Part shown: positions 43,328 through 51,765 of the stretch, one piece after another
Layout: each line of letters begins with the position of its first letter
How positions within the stretch are numbered: position 1 is the first letter of the stretch
Origin: Planctomicrobium sp051466335
Lineage (GTDB): Bacteria > Planctomycetota > Planctomycetia > Planctomycetales > Planctomycetaceae
DNA: 64,000 bases
Reading direction: 5' to 3'
Assembly (NCBI RefSeq): GCF_051466335.1
Contig: NZ_CP195793.1
Coordinates: forward strand, 2,914,001-2,978,000
The notes under the pieces: generated by a model
Told to the model about the DNA's origin: nothing
Seen by the model: only the letters and a program-made list of their open reading frames with translations
Databases searched by the model: none
Position numbers and translations under genes: made by a program

Positions 43328-44794
43328 ATGTGGTCATTATTGAGTCGCCGTGCCCGACTGCGGCAGTGGGATCTGGCGACACCGATCCTGTCGTTCTCAA
43401 AACACGATCACTGGACGATCGGCGATGCCTGTCAGGGAACGCAGACTTTCGGAAGTACCGGCAGTGGCAAATCGACCGGAACAATGGCGGCGATCTGTGA
43501 GTCTTTTCTGAATGCTGGATTCGGCGGGATTTTCTTCACTGTCAAGCCGGATGATCGGCAGACTTACGAAGCCTACTGCCGGAAAACCGGCCGACTGCAC
43601 GATCTGATCGTCTTCGGAATCAACGAACCGTGGCGCTATAACCCGATCGATGCCGAACTCCAGCGACAGGATGCGGGGGCCGGGTTGACGGAAAACATCG
43701 TCGCGTTGCTCAGTACCTTGCTCGAAGTCTGCGAACGCAGTTCCGGGCAGGATGGCCGGGACGATTCCGGCTACTGGAAGCGGACCAACCGCCAGTTGAT
43801 GCGGAACACCATCGACTTGTTGGCGATGGCGACCGGTCGTCTGTCGGTTGAAGATCTCTATCGAGTGGTGGTCTCGGCGGCCGGTTCTCCCGAACAGGTC
43901 CGCTCGCCGGAGTGGCGGGAGAGTTCGTTCTGCTTCCAGTGTTTGCAGCAAGCCGATTGCCCCGCGAACCGGGACCACAAATCGCATGACCTGAACATCG
44001 TCGTCGATTTCTTTCTGGTCGAGTGGCCGAACCTCAGCGAAAAGACCCGCAGCATCGTCCTCAGCACGTTCACCAGCATGCTCGATGTCCTCAATCGTGG
44101 CACCATCCGGCAACTCATGGGTGGTGAAACGAATCTCACTCCCGAAGCGGCTCTGGATGGCAAGATCATCATCCTCGATTTGCCCATCAAGCAATTCGGC
44201 GAGGTTGGCACGTATGTGCAAATCCTCTGGAAATACTGCTTTCAGCGGGCCATGGAACGGCGGAACGTCCGCGACAATCCCCGGCCAGTGTTCCTGGTCT
44301 GCGATGAAAGCCATCTGCTGGCAGTTTCGTCCGACCAGATGTTTCAGACAACGGCGCGGAGTTCCCGTGTGGCGACCGTCTATGCGACTCAGAGTATCTC
44401 GAACTATCTGTCCGTGTTCGGAGACAAGGCGGAAGCCGAAGTTCACAGCCTGCTCGGGAATCTACAATCACAGTTTTTTCATCAGCAGGCGGATATCAAA
44501 ACCAACCAGTATGCGGCGGAGCTGATCGGCCGCACCCGGCAGTTCTTCTCGAACGCCAGCCACAGTTATCAACCGACCGATTTCCTGGACTCATTACTGG
44601 GGATGTCTCATCCGCAAAGCAGTGCCGGTGTGAGTGAGTCCATGGAATACGAAGTCCAACCCAGTGTCTTCGCGGGTCTCCGCAAAGGGGGACCGCCGCA
44701 CTGGTCCGTGGACGCCATCCTCTATCAGGGAGGACGTCGGTTCCATGAAACGGGTCGTCCCTGGCGACCCGTGACCTTCCGCCAGCAGTTCTAA
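43328..44794 (+). CDS. Type IV coupling protein-like ATPase (TraD/TraG/VirD4 family), no membrane anchor
   Basis: The 488-residue product is a T4CP-type motor: Walker A GSTGSGKST at 42-50, Walker B VFLVCDESH with D326/E327, an RLP-like TARSSRVATVYATQSISNY sensor region and a C-terminal ATPase lobe. Coupling proteins dock the relaxase-DNA complex on the secretion channel and pump DNA. Most have two N-terminal transmembrane helices; here the N-terminus is soluble and begins directly with the motor. A 4-helix membrane protein is encoded next and might supply the anchor. It is preceded by AGGAG. Confidence 0.85.
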   Translation: MWSLLSRRARLRQWDLATPILSFSKHDHWTIGDACQGTQTFGSTGSGKSTGTMAAICESFLNAGFGGIFFTVKPDDRQTYEAYCRKTGRLHDLIVFGINEPWRYNPIDAELQRQDAGAGLTENIVALLSTLLEVCERSSGQDGRDDSGYWKRTNRQLMRNTIDLLAMATGRLSVEDLYRVVVSAAGSPEQVRSPEWRESSFCFQCLQQADCPANRDHKSHDLNIVVDFFLVEWPNLSEKTRSIVLSTFTSMLDVLNRGTIRQLMGGETNLTPEAALDGKIIILDLPIKQFGEVGTYVQILWKYCFQRAMERRNVRDNPRPVFLVCDESHLLAVSSDQMFQTTARSSRVATVYATQSISNYLSVFGDKAEAEVHSLLGNLQSQFFHQQADIKTNQYAAELIGRTRQFFSNASHSYQPTDFLDSLLGMSHPQSSAGVSESMEYEVQPSVFAGLRKGGPPHWSVDAILYQGGRRFHETGRPWRPVTFRQQF

Positions 44795-44883
44795 CGAGCA
44801 TTCCGGCCTCGTCGGTTTGAAAGTTCTTGACCCCCGTTTGCGCTCAAGGTGCGCGCTGACATCACCTTCAAGGAGTTATTGCG

Positions 44884-45480
44884 ATGCAACCCACACACTC
44901 ACAACCACCATTGGCCGATGCCCGACAAGGGATGGGATTCCTCATCCTGCTCATCAATGCCTGGGCGGATTCCTGTCTGGTCTTCCTGCGATACCGGTTC
45001 GGCTCGCGGTTTCGGGAGAACAACGGCGTCTGGGCCGTCCTGTTGATCTTCGTCTGGGCCGGGTTCTTTGCGGAATACGATCAGGGTTATCAGTCCATGA
45101 TGGTGTTCCTGGGATTGTACGTCTTTGCGAGTGCCTGCCATCAGTTGATGGCCCAGTGGCGGTACTTCCGCAAGATCTCGAATCAGGAACATTCTCGTTA
45201 TTCGGGGTATCCCCGCCTGCTGAAGAATTTTCCCTGGTTCTCGGAAGCGACCATCAAGCTCAAGGTCGAACCGATCTTCGTGCTCCTGGTGGGCTTGATG
45301 CTCCTGCTGATCAGCATCCCCCTGGGACTGTATCTCATCGTGGGGTCCTTCTGCCTGAACCTCTCGGTCTCACTCGTCGAGATCTGGTACCGCAAACAGG
45401 CTGAGCGGATGCATGACCAGATGGTCGAGCAACAACAGCTGTCCGAACGATTTCGCGAGCTCCGCGAAGGCCGTTTCTAA
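44884..45480 (+). CDS. Integral membrane protein next to the coupling ATPase
   Basis: The 198-residue product has about four hydrophobic segments: residues 18-36, 48-60 and 70-85 in the first half, then a pair at 133-165 with a short turn (PIFVLLVGLMLLLISIPLGL). A charged C-terminal helix follows (MHDQMVEQQQLSERFRELRE). No family is recognised. It lies 90 bp after the coupling-protein gene, preceded by AAGGAG. As the coupling protein lacks its own membrane helices, this protein is a candidate partner or anchor; that is inference from position. Confidence 0.65.
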   Translation: MQPTHSQPPLADARQGMGFLILLINAWADSCLVFLRYRFGSRFRENNGVWAVLLIFVWAGFFAEYDQGYQSMMVFLGLYVFASACHQLMAQWRYFRKISNQEHSRYSGYPRLLKNFPWFSEATIKLKVEPIFVLLVGLMLLLISIPLGLYLIVGSFCLNLSVSLVEIWYRKQAERMHDQMVEQQQLSERFRELREGRF

Positions 45481-45503
45481 ACCCTTTTTTTGAAAGGAAA
45501 TGA

Positions 45504-45761
45504 ATGATGTCCAGTGAGCCCACCAAATGGGGGTCGGAACACGCGTCGGCGATGTTCCGGCAGGGACTGCGTGAACTGCGCGGTGCCCTGTATCCCGAAT
45601 CGAACGTCGCCCAACAACCGGAGTACGGCTTGTATGGGACTGTCACTCCCGGTGAGGTCGCCGCCTCACGGCGCGACTCCATTGTGGATGAAAAATTGCA
45701 ACAACTCGACAACCAACCGGTCCCCGAACGGGACCACAAAGACCGAGAAAGGGATGATTAG
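45504..45761 (+). CDS. Small hydrophilic hypothetical protein
   Basis: This 85-residue product is highly charged and probably disordered, with WGSEHASAMFRQGLRELRGA near the start and an acidic/basic tail (VPERDHKDRERDD). It is preceded by AAAGGA and starts at either of two adjacent ATG codons. It lies between two membrane-protein genes in the mobilization cluster. Function unknown. Confidence 0.55.
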   Translation: MMSSEPTKWGSEHASAMFRQGLRELRGALYPESNVAQQPEYGLYGTVTPGEVAASRRDSIVDEKLQQLDNQPVPERDHKDRERDD

Positions 45762-45763
45762 TC

Positions 45764-45970
45764 ATGCTGGAAAACTTTGCAGACCTGCTGTGTAACACCC
45801 TCAATGTGATCGAAAAACTGTTCGTAACCTGGCTGGCGACGGTGCTGGCCATTCTGACCGTCCTGGGGCTGCTGGGGCTGATATTCAGCTCCATGGCTCA
45901 CCACAACCCGGACGCCTTGCGGGATTTCGCCTATGGCGTGGGTCGCATCCTGGGCATGCCAGCCGATTGA
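45764..45970 (+). CDS. Small membrane protein
   Basis: The 68-residue product (MLENFADLLCNTLNVIEKLF, then VTWLATVLAILTVLGLLGLIF) has one long membrane helix at residues 21-45 and a short cytosolic tail (FAYGVGRILGMPAD). It starts two bases after the preceding stop, indicating coupling. No family is recognised. Confidence 0.6.
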   Translation: MLENFADLLCNTLNVIEKLFVTWLATVLAILTVLGLLGLIFSSMAHHNPDALRDFAYGVGRILGMPAD

Positions 45971-46073
45971 AGCGTGCCTGAGTTCAGACCGGTGCAGGCA
46001 ATCCCAAGTCTGCGCCGGTCTGTTTCTCCGCCATGCCTCTCCTTGAGAGCTTCAACGTGAAACAGGAGTTCCC

Positions 46074-46253
46074 ATGCCAGATCCTCCTTTATCCATCGAC
46101 TCATTGGCCCGGAAAACGGCCATGCACTGCCGCCGTGTCATTCAGTCCTGCCTGCGGGAAGAAGAGTGGCGCGACGCTGATAACGAGTTCTACGAAATCA
46201 TCCGCCGGGCACTGCTCGAACTGCTCCAGAACGACAATCCTTCTCAAGCTTGA
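46074..46253 (+). CDS. Hypothetical 59-residue helical protein
   Basis: A short gene begins MPDPPLSIDSLARKTAMHCR and continues RVIQSCLREEEWRDADNEFY. It is a charged, all-helical peptide. ACAGGAGTT precedes the ATG at good spacing, and the gene sits in a tight run of same-strand genes, which supports it despite its size. Confidence 0.6.
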   Translation: MPDPPLSIDSLARKTAMHCRRVIQSCLREEEWRDADNEFYEIIRRALLELLQNDNPSQA

Positions 46254-46267
46254 AAGAGAACCATCCC

Positions 46268-46498
46268 ATGTCCCGCCGCAATCGAAAACCCGATTGCCAG
46301 CCACCGGAAACGGCAGCGTCATCGCTGCGTCTTCCGTCCGGGACACCGGCATGGATCACTCCGGAGTTGGTCGAGCTGACATTGAAAACCTGGCAACCGT
46401 ATTACCGGGAACCGCTCTCCATCGATGAGGCCATCGGCATGATCCGGAGCGCCGGTCTGATGTTTGATGCCCTGTCACCACTGGAACCGAAAGGATGA
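46268..46498 (+). CDS. Hypothetical protein of planctomycete mobile-element type
   Basis: The 76-residue product begins MSRRNRKPDCQPPETAASSL and contains PAWITPELVELTLKTWQPYY and LSIDEAIGMIRSAGLMFDAL. The WITPELxExTLxxWQPYY pattern is one I associate with small proteins encoded on integrated elements in this phylum; function is unknown. It starts 14 bp after the previous gene and its stop overlaps the start of the next frame. Confidence 0.65.
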   Translation: MSRRNRKPDCQPPETAASSLRLPSGTPAWITPELVELTLKTWQPYYREPLSIDEAIGMIRSAGLMFDALSPLEPKG

Positions 46499-46503
46499 AA
46501 ACG

Positions 46504-46899
46504 ATGTCTGAGCAGAATGGGAATCCGGGAACGCCGGGACAGTCCTGGCTGGATGACAAGCTGGTCCGTCTCAATGCGGTCTATCAGCGCTTCGGGCGGG
46601 ATGGATTAAAGGATTATGCGCTCCAGGATGTCAGCCTGCTGCTGTCCGCGAAGGAACTGAAGTTCCGGGACACCCCCAAAGGCCGAGAACTACCCGAAAT
46701 GCAGAAGGCAGAAAATCGTCGCTTGGAACTGGAGATCAAAGACCTGACCTGCCACCTCAATTCCCATCTGGCTGGTGCCAGCCTGCATCAGGGACGGAAC
46801 TTCTCCGCTGGCCCGCGACCGACCATTGATCGTGCCATCGAGCGCAGCAAGTTCCGGCAACACTCTCCCGACCGGGGCCGCGACCGGGATCGAGACTAA
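46504..46899 (+). CDS. Hypothetical protein, C-terminal Arg/Asp-rich tail
   Basis: This ~131-residue product begins MSEQNGNPGTPGQSWLDDKL and has a helical middle (ELPEMQKAENRRLELEIKDL) that looks coiled-coil. The tail is disordered and rich in Arg and Asp (PDRGRDRDRD). An ATG three codons upstream (46495) overlaps the preceding stop. It is the last gene before the recombinase. Function unknown. Confidence 0.6.
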   Translation: MSEQNGNPGTPGQSWLDDKLVRLNAVYQRFGRDGLKDYALQDVSLLLSAKELKFRDTPKGRELPEMQKAENRRLELEIKDLTCHLNSHLAGASLHQGRNFSAGPRPTIDRAIERSKFRQHSPDRGRDRDRD

Positions 46900-47046
46900 T
46901 TGTTCCCATCACGCTTCGTTATGGATGCAGAAAATTTCTGGTGATCACAGCCAGCCAGAAGGGGATGAATCTCCCAGACCACCGGGAAAGCGGATAGAAT
47001 TGAGGCGGTTAAAGTTTCTTGTTCCCGCATTTCTCGGAGCCATCCC

Positions 47047-48521
47047 ATGAAACAGTTCGTCGCATTGGCCCGTGTCAGTAGCCGGGAACAGGAACGCGAA
47101 GGCTTTTCGCTGGAAGTGCAAGAAGACGCCCTCAAACGCTACGCCGATCAGGCAGGCGGTGAGATCGTCAAGTTCTTTAAGATCGCGGAAACCGCCAGCA
47201 AAGGTGAAGAACGGAAATCGTTCCGAGAACTGATCGCCTACGCCAAGAAGAACGCTTTCGCTCTCGACGGCCTGCTGTTCTACAAGGTCGACCGGGCTTC
47301 TCGGAATCTGTTCGATTACGTCGAACTCGAACGGCTTGAGTCCGAATACAACTTGCCGTTCATTTCGGTTTCACAGCCGACCGAAAACACTCCTGCCGGT
47401 CGGATGATGCGGCGCACACTGGCCAACATGGCCAGCTTCTACACCGAACAGCAATCGGTCGATGTCCGTGAAGGCTTGGCCAGACGTGTCAAAGAAGGCT
47501 GGTTCGTCGGCCTCGCTCCCTATGGCTACTGCAATGCCCGCAAAGACGGTCGGGGAATCATTGAGATCGATCCCGAACCCGCCGCCAACGTCAAACGCAT
47601 TTTTCACCTGTACGCCTATGAGAACTGCACGCTCGATGGTCTGGTGGACAAGATCAAGGCCGAAGGCCGTCTCTGGCGGAAGGCCCAGCCGACATTCCCT
47701 CGCAGCTCGATCGCCAACATTCTCAAGGACCGAGCCTACATCGGCGAGCTGGAATACAAGGGGAACTGGTATCCCGGCAAACACGAGCCACTCATCGATC
47801 GGGCCACCTGGGACCGGGTGCAGGCGTTGCTGGGCGGCTCCATCTACCAGGCCACCACGCTGACCTATGCCGGGCAATTCATGACCTGCGGTCACTGCGG
47901 CCATCCGATCACCGGTGAGCTGGTCAAAAAGAAGCGGAAGGACGGCGGTATCAACGAGCATGTCTACTACCGCTGTGCTCGGTACACGAAGCCGGGACAT
48001 CCTCGTATTCGAGTGAAGGAAGCGGACATCGAAGCCCAGGTGCTGGCCCTGTTCGACAAGATGAAGGTCGAAGACGCATCGGTCCGGGACTGGTTCAAGG
48101 CGGTATTGCGGTCCCAGACCAAAGACGCCCAAGCCGATTCAGCGGCTCAGCAGACCGAACTGCTCCGCCAGCGGACGTTGCTCACAGGGCAGCAGGACCG
48201 CCTGATCAACATGCGGCTGGATGAAGAACTCGACCAGGAGCTGTTCGCCAAGAAACACCAGCAGATCCGCGACCGGCTGGCGTCCATCAAGCTGCAACTG
48301 GACGTGCTGGACCGCTCGAAGGACGAAACGGCCGAGTTAGCGGTGAAAGTGTTTGAACTCTCGCAAACCCTGAAAGAGAAATGGCTTACCGCGGACTACG
48401 CCACCAAACGCCGATTGCTCGAAATCGTCTGTTTGAACTGCACCCTCGACGGCGTAACCCTATGCCCTGAAATCAGAAAGCCCTTCGACGTCCTCGCCGA
48501 AGGGCTTGTTTCTGAAAATAG

Positions 48522-48540
<19 letters not shown>
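47047..48540 (+). CDS. Large serine recombinase (integrase of the element)
   Basis: The 497-residue protein has the resolvase-type catalytic domain at the N-terminus (ALARVSSREQEREGFS, nucleophile S11), a recombinase domain (~155-270; GLAPYGYCNARKDGRG), a zinc-ribbon (CGHCGHPITGELVKKKRKDG with a later CAR) and a coiled-coil C-terminus (~365-450). Such enzymes integrate and excise phages and mobile elements at short att sites. The gene is oriented toward tRNA-Pro, and its last 19 bases, including the stop codon, lie inside the tRNA gene, so the insertion junction is at the tRNA 3' end. It is the obvious candidate for integration of this element. Confidence 0.9.
48478..48507 (-). terminator. 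Hairpin within the recombinase 3' end, downstream of tRNA-Pro
   Basis: The 10-bp stem AAGCCCTTCG/CGAAGGGCTT with a 10-nt loop lies 14 bases past the 3' end of the minus-strand tRNA and is followed on that strand by TTCTG. It is typical of a tRNA terminator yet is read as codons of the recombinase. Confidence 0.6.
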
Positions 48541-48595
<55 letters not shown>

Positions 48596-49027
48596 ATTTG
48601 CTTTTGCAGGAAGACTTTTCGTCTTTACCTCCAAAGCGTCCGGATGTTAGTGGGGGGGATCGGCTGTTGTCAATTGCTGATTGGGGATCAAATGTTCAGG
48701 CGTTGGAACTTTCAACTCGGCACAGCGTCAAACACCCTGTGAGATTCAAGTTGACGTCCCATTCCCGCCTCTGTATTCGCAGGCACCTCACGCAATCTGT
48801 ACGGGGAGACTCGCGGAAATGAAGTTTTTCAGTTTGACGGGTGAGAGTAGAGCCATGCTCCGATGCGGACGTAAACTTGCCCGCAGACTGGCCTCATTGA
48901 ATCGGCTGTCGAGCTGTTCCTGAAATTTTTGTTTGTGCTGAGTTCATGATGAAGCGACAGTGGTGTCGCTTCTGTTTGTCTTCGACGAGAACTTCAGTGG
49001 GATATCGGGGTTGAGAGGGAGACGGCT
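48596..49027. other. Intergenic region right of tRNA-Pro
   Basis: No gene is recognised in these 432 bases. They mark the return to chromosomal DNA and should contain the promoters of tRNA-Pro (minus) and the MOSC gene (plus). Confidence 0.4.
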
Positions 49028-49729
49028 GTGAATATTGAGATTGTGTCGATCCAGATTGGGCGTGCGAAGATGTTCGATGGCGTGGACGACTCTGGAGGCG
49101 ATTCCAAACCGTGGTCATCCGCAATTATCAAGGAGCAGATCTCCTCACCAGTGTACGTCGATTACACAAATCTCGTTGGTGATGAACAGGCTGACCGGAA
49201 GCATCACGGAGGAGTCGATAAGGCGATTCTCGGATATGCAGCCAGGCACTACGAGAGTTGGAAACAAGATCTCCCTGACATTCCATTCTCCTTTGGGGCG
49301 TTTGGAGAAAATCTGACACTCGACGGAGTCGATGAATCTGAATGTTGCATCGGGGATGTGTACTCTGTCGGTGACTGCCAATTGCAGATATCCCAGCCAC
49401 GCCAGCCATGCTGGAAATTGTCTCGGCGCTGGAATGTGCCCCGCCTTGCGATTCAGGTTCAAAAGAATGGCCGCACCGGTTGGTACTATCGAGTGCTGCA
49501 GCCCGGAATGATCGCCCCTGGAATGCCGGTTCAACTGGAGGATCGGCCCCACCCGCGGTTTACAGTTTCGTTTGCGAGTTCCGTCATGTATGCAAACCCT
49601 CGCGACCGGGAACTTGATCTCGAACTGGCGGCCTGCCCTGCCCTCTCTGAGTCATGGAAATCCACCCTCGGCGAGCGAGCTCTGAAAGGAATCGAAAAGG
49701 ACTCTGGAAAGCGTCTCTACGGAAGGTGA
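49028..49729 (+). CDS. MOSC domain protein (YiiM-like)
   Basis: This 233-residue protein has the MOSC beta-barrel with RKHHGGVDKAILGYAARHYE (residues 57-76), FGENLTLDG (92-100) and the conserved cysteine C128 in ISQPRQPCWKL. A C-terminal ~50-residue helical extension follows, as in YiiM. MOSC domains bind molybdenum cofactor or reduce N-hydroxylated compounds; YiiM takes part in detoxifying such bases. The start is GTG at 49028 with GAGGGAGA upstream. It stands alone, convergent with the hydrolase gene. Confidence 0.9.
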   Translation: MNIEIVSIQIGRAKMFDGVDDSGGDSKPWSSAIIKEQISSPVYVDYTNLVGDEQADRKHHGGVDKAILGYAARHYESWKQDLPDIPFSFGAFGENLTLDGVDESECCIGDVYSVGDCQLQISQPRQPCWKLSRRWNVPRLAIQVQKNGRTGWYYRVLQPGMIAPGMPVQLEDRPHPRFTVSFASSVMYANPRDRELDLELAACPALSESWKSTLGERALKGIEKDSGKRLYGR

Positions 49730-49750
49730 ACCGCAAGCAACCGAATGAAA

Positions 49751-51136
49751 TCACTTCGTTTCCGGAGAGGGTTCCGATTCAAGCCCCACGGTGTTCACGG
49801 AAATCACGCGGTAAGTGTGCTCTTTCCCTTCGACAGGATTCGGATCGACAAATTTCATCTCTTTCAATGGCTGAGTCGGCGTGTCGCTATAGGTGAGGTT
49901 TTGAAACAACTTTCTGCCAAATGGGTTCTGTTGAGCTTCAGGATAGTGAGCGATTCGTTCGCCATCCCGTTCGATTAAGAAGCCCGCTAAACCGCTTTCA
50001 AGGTCGGCCTCGGCCTGCCATGTCAATGTGTGATCAACCAGCTTGACATTAGTGGGTGCCTTAGGGGGCGACGCGTCTGTGATCTTCGTGTCATGGTTGT
50101 ATTTCACCCATGCATCAGCAATCTCTGCGTTGGGGAGCCAACAGGTCGTGAGGCTTGGATTGTTTCTCACTGATTCAGGGATTCCAGTATGCTTTTGCAG
50201 CCGAACAGGGAGATGTTGATCGTCTTTCATGGGCTTGAGCGGCTCTCCAAGCTGCTCGGGGAGGCGGGCTGTTAAGCACGCATCCAGCCAGAGAATTGCG
50301 AGGTACCTCTGATTTCCACAGTCGTGCGAAGAAATCGGATCGAGCGAGACGCTGACCAAAGCTCCGCGGGGGCGGAGGATGTTGAAGAATTCGACATTTG
50401 CTGACCAGACTCTGGCAAATGGTCCGGTTGTTGATTCGAAGCCTTCCTGAATTCCGACGTTGCACATCATCGGAACGCTGAGAACCTGGTCAGGAATTAA
50501 ATGGGGCTGAATCGCACCTTGAGCTGATTGACCTTCGAGGAGAGGGACTCCAGACCTAAGCCATGCTGCGGCAACTCGCTCAGGATGGAGTAGCGCCATG
50601 CCGCCTGCCCAGTGACCTCCTCCGCTGTGCCCCCAAATTGCCCATGGGACTTCAGCCAGTTCGGCATGGCCGGATTGTTTCCCCAGATCTGCGAGTGATC
50701 TTTGAAAGGCTGCGTCGGACCCGTTTCGAGGGTCACACCAGTTCTGGCATTCCTCGTTGTCCCGTTGCTCGTAAGCGGCGGCGAGAAGTGCGCAATCATG
50801 CTTGCGGGCGAGAGCCTGCCAGTGAAGATCGTACGCTCCTGTCAATCCTGACTGGCACGATCCTTCCCCGCATCCATGTTGATGAACAATAACTCCACGC
50901 AGCTTTTGGACACCCTCTGGAATCCAGACTGTGTAATTCACAGGGTACTTCAGTTCGCCCGGAGCCTCTGATGCCTCGTAACGCACCCTGTAGTACGGTG
51001 GGTTCGCTTCGGGGTAAACATCGTATGGAGGATGTTGAGAAAAGGCAGGAGCAGCCTGTGTAATTAGTAGGAGCATGCAAAACGCGACGTGCAGCCATTG
51101 CACGCCTGAAGAAAACGAAAAACTCAAATTGAACAT
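49751..51136 (-). CDS. Secreted alpha/beta hydrolase with C-terminal Fn3-like domain
   Basis: The 461-residue protein has a signal peptide (hydrophobic 14-33, AFSQ) and an alpha/beta-hydrolase fold: VIVHQHGCGEGSCQ as oxyanion loop and the nucleophile elbow GHSGGG with S171. An acidic residue and a late histidine (SHDCGNQ near residue 266) probably complete the triad. Residues ~370-455 form a fibronectin-type-III-like beta domain with PTNVKLVDHTLTWQAEADLE and HTYRVISVNTVGLESEPS, as in carbohydrate-processing enzymes. It is convergent with the MOSC gene; substrate unknown. Confidence 0.8.
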   Translation of the reverse strand: MFNLSFSFSSGVQWLHVAFCMLLLITQAAPAFSQHPPYDVYPEANPPYYRVRYEASEAPGELKYPVNYTVWIPEGVQKLRGVIVHQHGCGEGSCQSGLTGAYDLHWQALARKHDCALLAAAYEQRDNEECQNWCDPRNGSDAAFQRSLADLGKQSGHAELAEVPWAIWGHSGGGHWAGGMALLHPERVAAAWLRSGVPLLEGQSAQGAIQPHLIPDQVLSVPMMCNVGIQEGFESTTGPFARVWSANVEFFNILRPRGALVSVSLDPISSHDCGNQRYLAILWLDACLTARLPEQLGEPLKPMKDDQHLPVRLQKHTGIPESVRNNPSLTTCWLPNAEIADAWVKYNHDTKITDASPPKAPTNVKLVDHTLTWQAEADLESGLAGFLIERDGERIAHYPEAQQNPFGRKLFQNLTYSDTPTQPLKEMKFVDPNPVEGKEHTYRVISVNTVGLESEPSPETK

Positions 51137-51256
51137 GCTGTGCTCCGGATCATGTGAATGCGATCCGCACGTTCATATCATCCGACGGTATTGAATTCAA
51201 TTCGGTCGAGAGTGGCGTTGGTAATGCGTTCACATTTTCGAAACGTCAAATAAAAA

Positions 51257-51300
51257 ATCCTGCCTTGTTGCACTGGTAAGAGTGGCAACAAGGCAGGATT
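51257..51300 (-). terminator. Rho-independent terminator of the Cys-rich gene
   Basis: A 16-bp perfect stem (AATCCTGCCTTGTTGC/GCAACAAGGCAGGATT) with a 12-nt loop lies 28 bp after the stop at 51328. On the minus strand it is followed by a TTTT tract. Confidence 0.85.
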
Positions 51301-51327
51301 CAATCGATGATGGAGATTAGTTAACGA

Positions 51328-51765
51328 CTACGGCGTGCAGTCGCTCCCCTTCACGCAAAGTCCGGGAGCACCTTGGCAGCGGCAAGTTGCATTCTGGTAG
51401 CAACGTGGAGCAGTTGGAACGCATTTGTACCAGCAGTTCGTCAGGCCGAAGCACCCTGTTGGCAGAGGCTTTCTGCAATAATCATCCGGGCAGCAGGTTG
51501 GGACTGGGCATGGAGCTGGACGTGGCTCGCAGCACTCTTTCTGACATCCCTTCTGGCAGCCCTTGTTACAGGCTTTCTTTGCTCCCCAATTGGCAAACAG
51601 GTTCCATGATTTGGCCTTGGCTGGTGCGGCGGTAGCAACTTTGGAGTCGCAAGTTTCGCTGCCGAAGCCGACCTGAGTCAGCGTCATGGTGGCAATCAGT
51701 ACGATGGCAATGTGCATCAGATTGCGTGTCATTCCGTTCAGATTCATCGTGCTAGAAGTCATCAT
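51328..51765 (-). CDS. Secreted cysteine-rich protein
   Basis: The 145-residue product has a signal peptide (hydrophobic stretch IAIVLIATMTLTQVGFGS, cleavage near SETC) and a mature part with 18 cysteines, including C-x3-C and CC patterns (KKACNKGCQKGCQKECC, VPTCCPDDYC). It is basic, proline-rich and probably disulfide-bonded, with no recognised family. The start overlaps the last base of the NodT-like gene's stop (TAATG), so it is translated with it; a strong terminator follows. Role unknown; a metal-binding or envelope-structural role is possible. Confidence 0.75.
   Translation of the reverse strand: MMTSSTMNLNGMTRNLMHIAIVLIATMTLTQVGFGSETCDSKVATAAPAKAKSWNLFANWGAKKACNKGCQKGCQKECCEPRPAPCPVPTCCPDDYCRKPLPTGCFGLTNCWYKCVPTAPRCYQNATCRCQGAPGLCVKGSDCTP

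Larger units (their letters stand above)
22123..48521. mobile_element. Plasmid-derived integrative and mobilizable element inserted at tRNA-Pro
   Basis: The segment combines plasmid maintenance (RepA with an origin-like region, ParA and RHH partner), mobilization (MobF relaxase, coupling ATPase, ArdC), a toxin-antitoxin pair and a large serine recombinase touching tRNA-Pro. No VirB-type channel genes are present, so transfer would need a helper. The right end at the tRNA 3' end is well supported. The left end is uncertain: it may be near 22 kb, or as far left as 13.74 kb if the restriction operon travels with it. Confidence 0.6.

Noticed and set aside
22123..48521. A self-transmissible conjugative element
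   Set aside because: Relaxase and coupling ATPase are present but no VirB4, pilin or channel genes were recognised, so only mobilizable status is supported.
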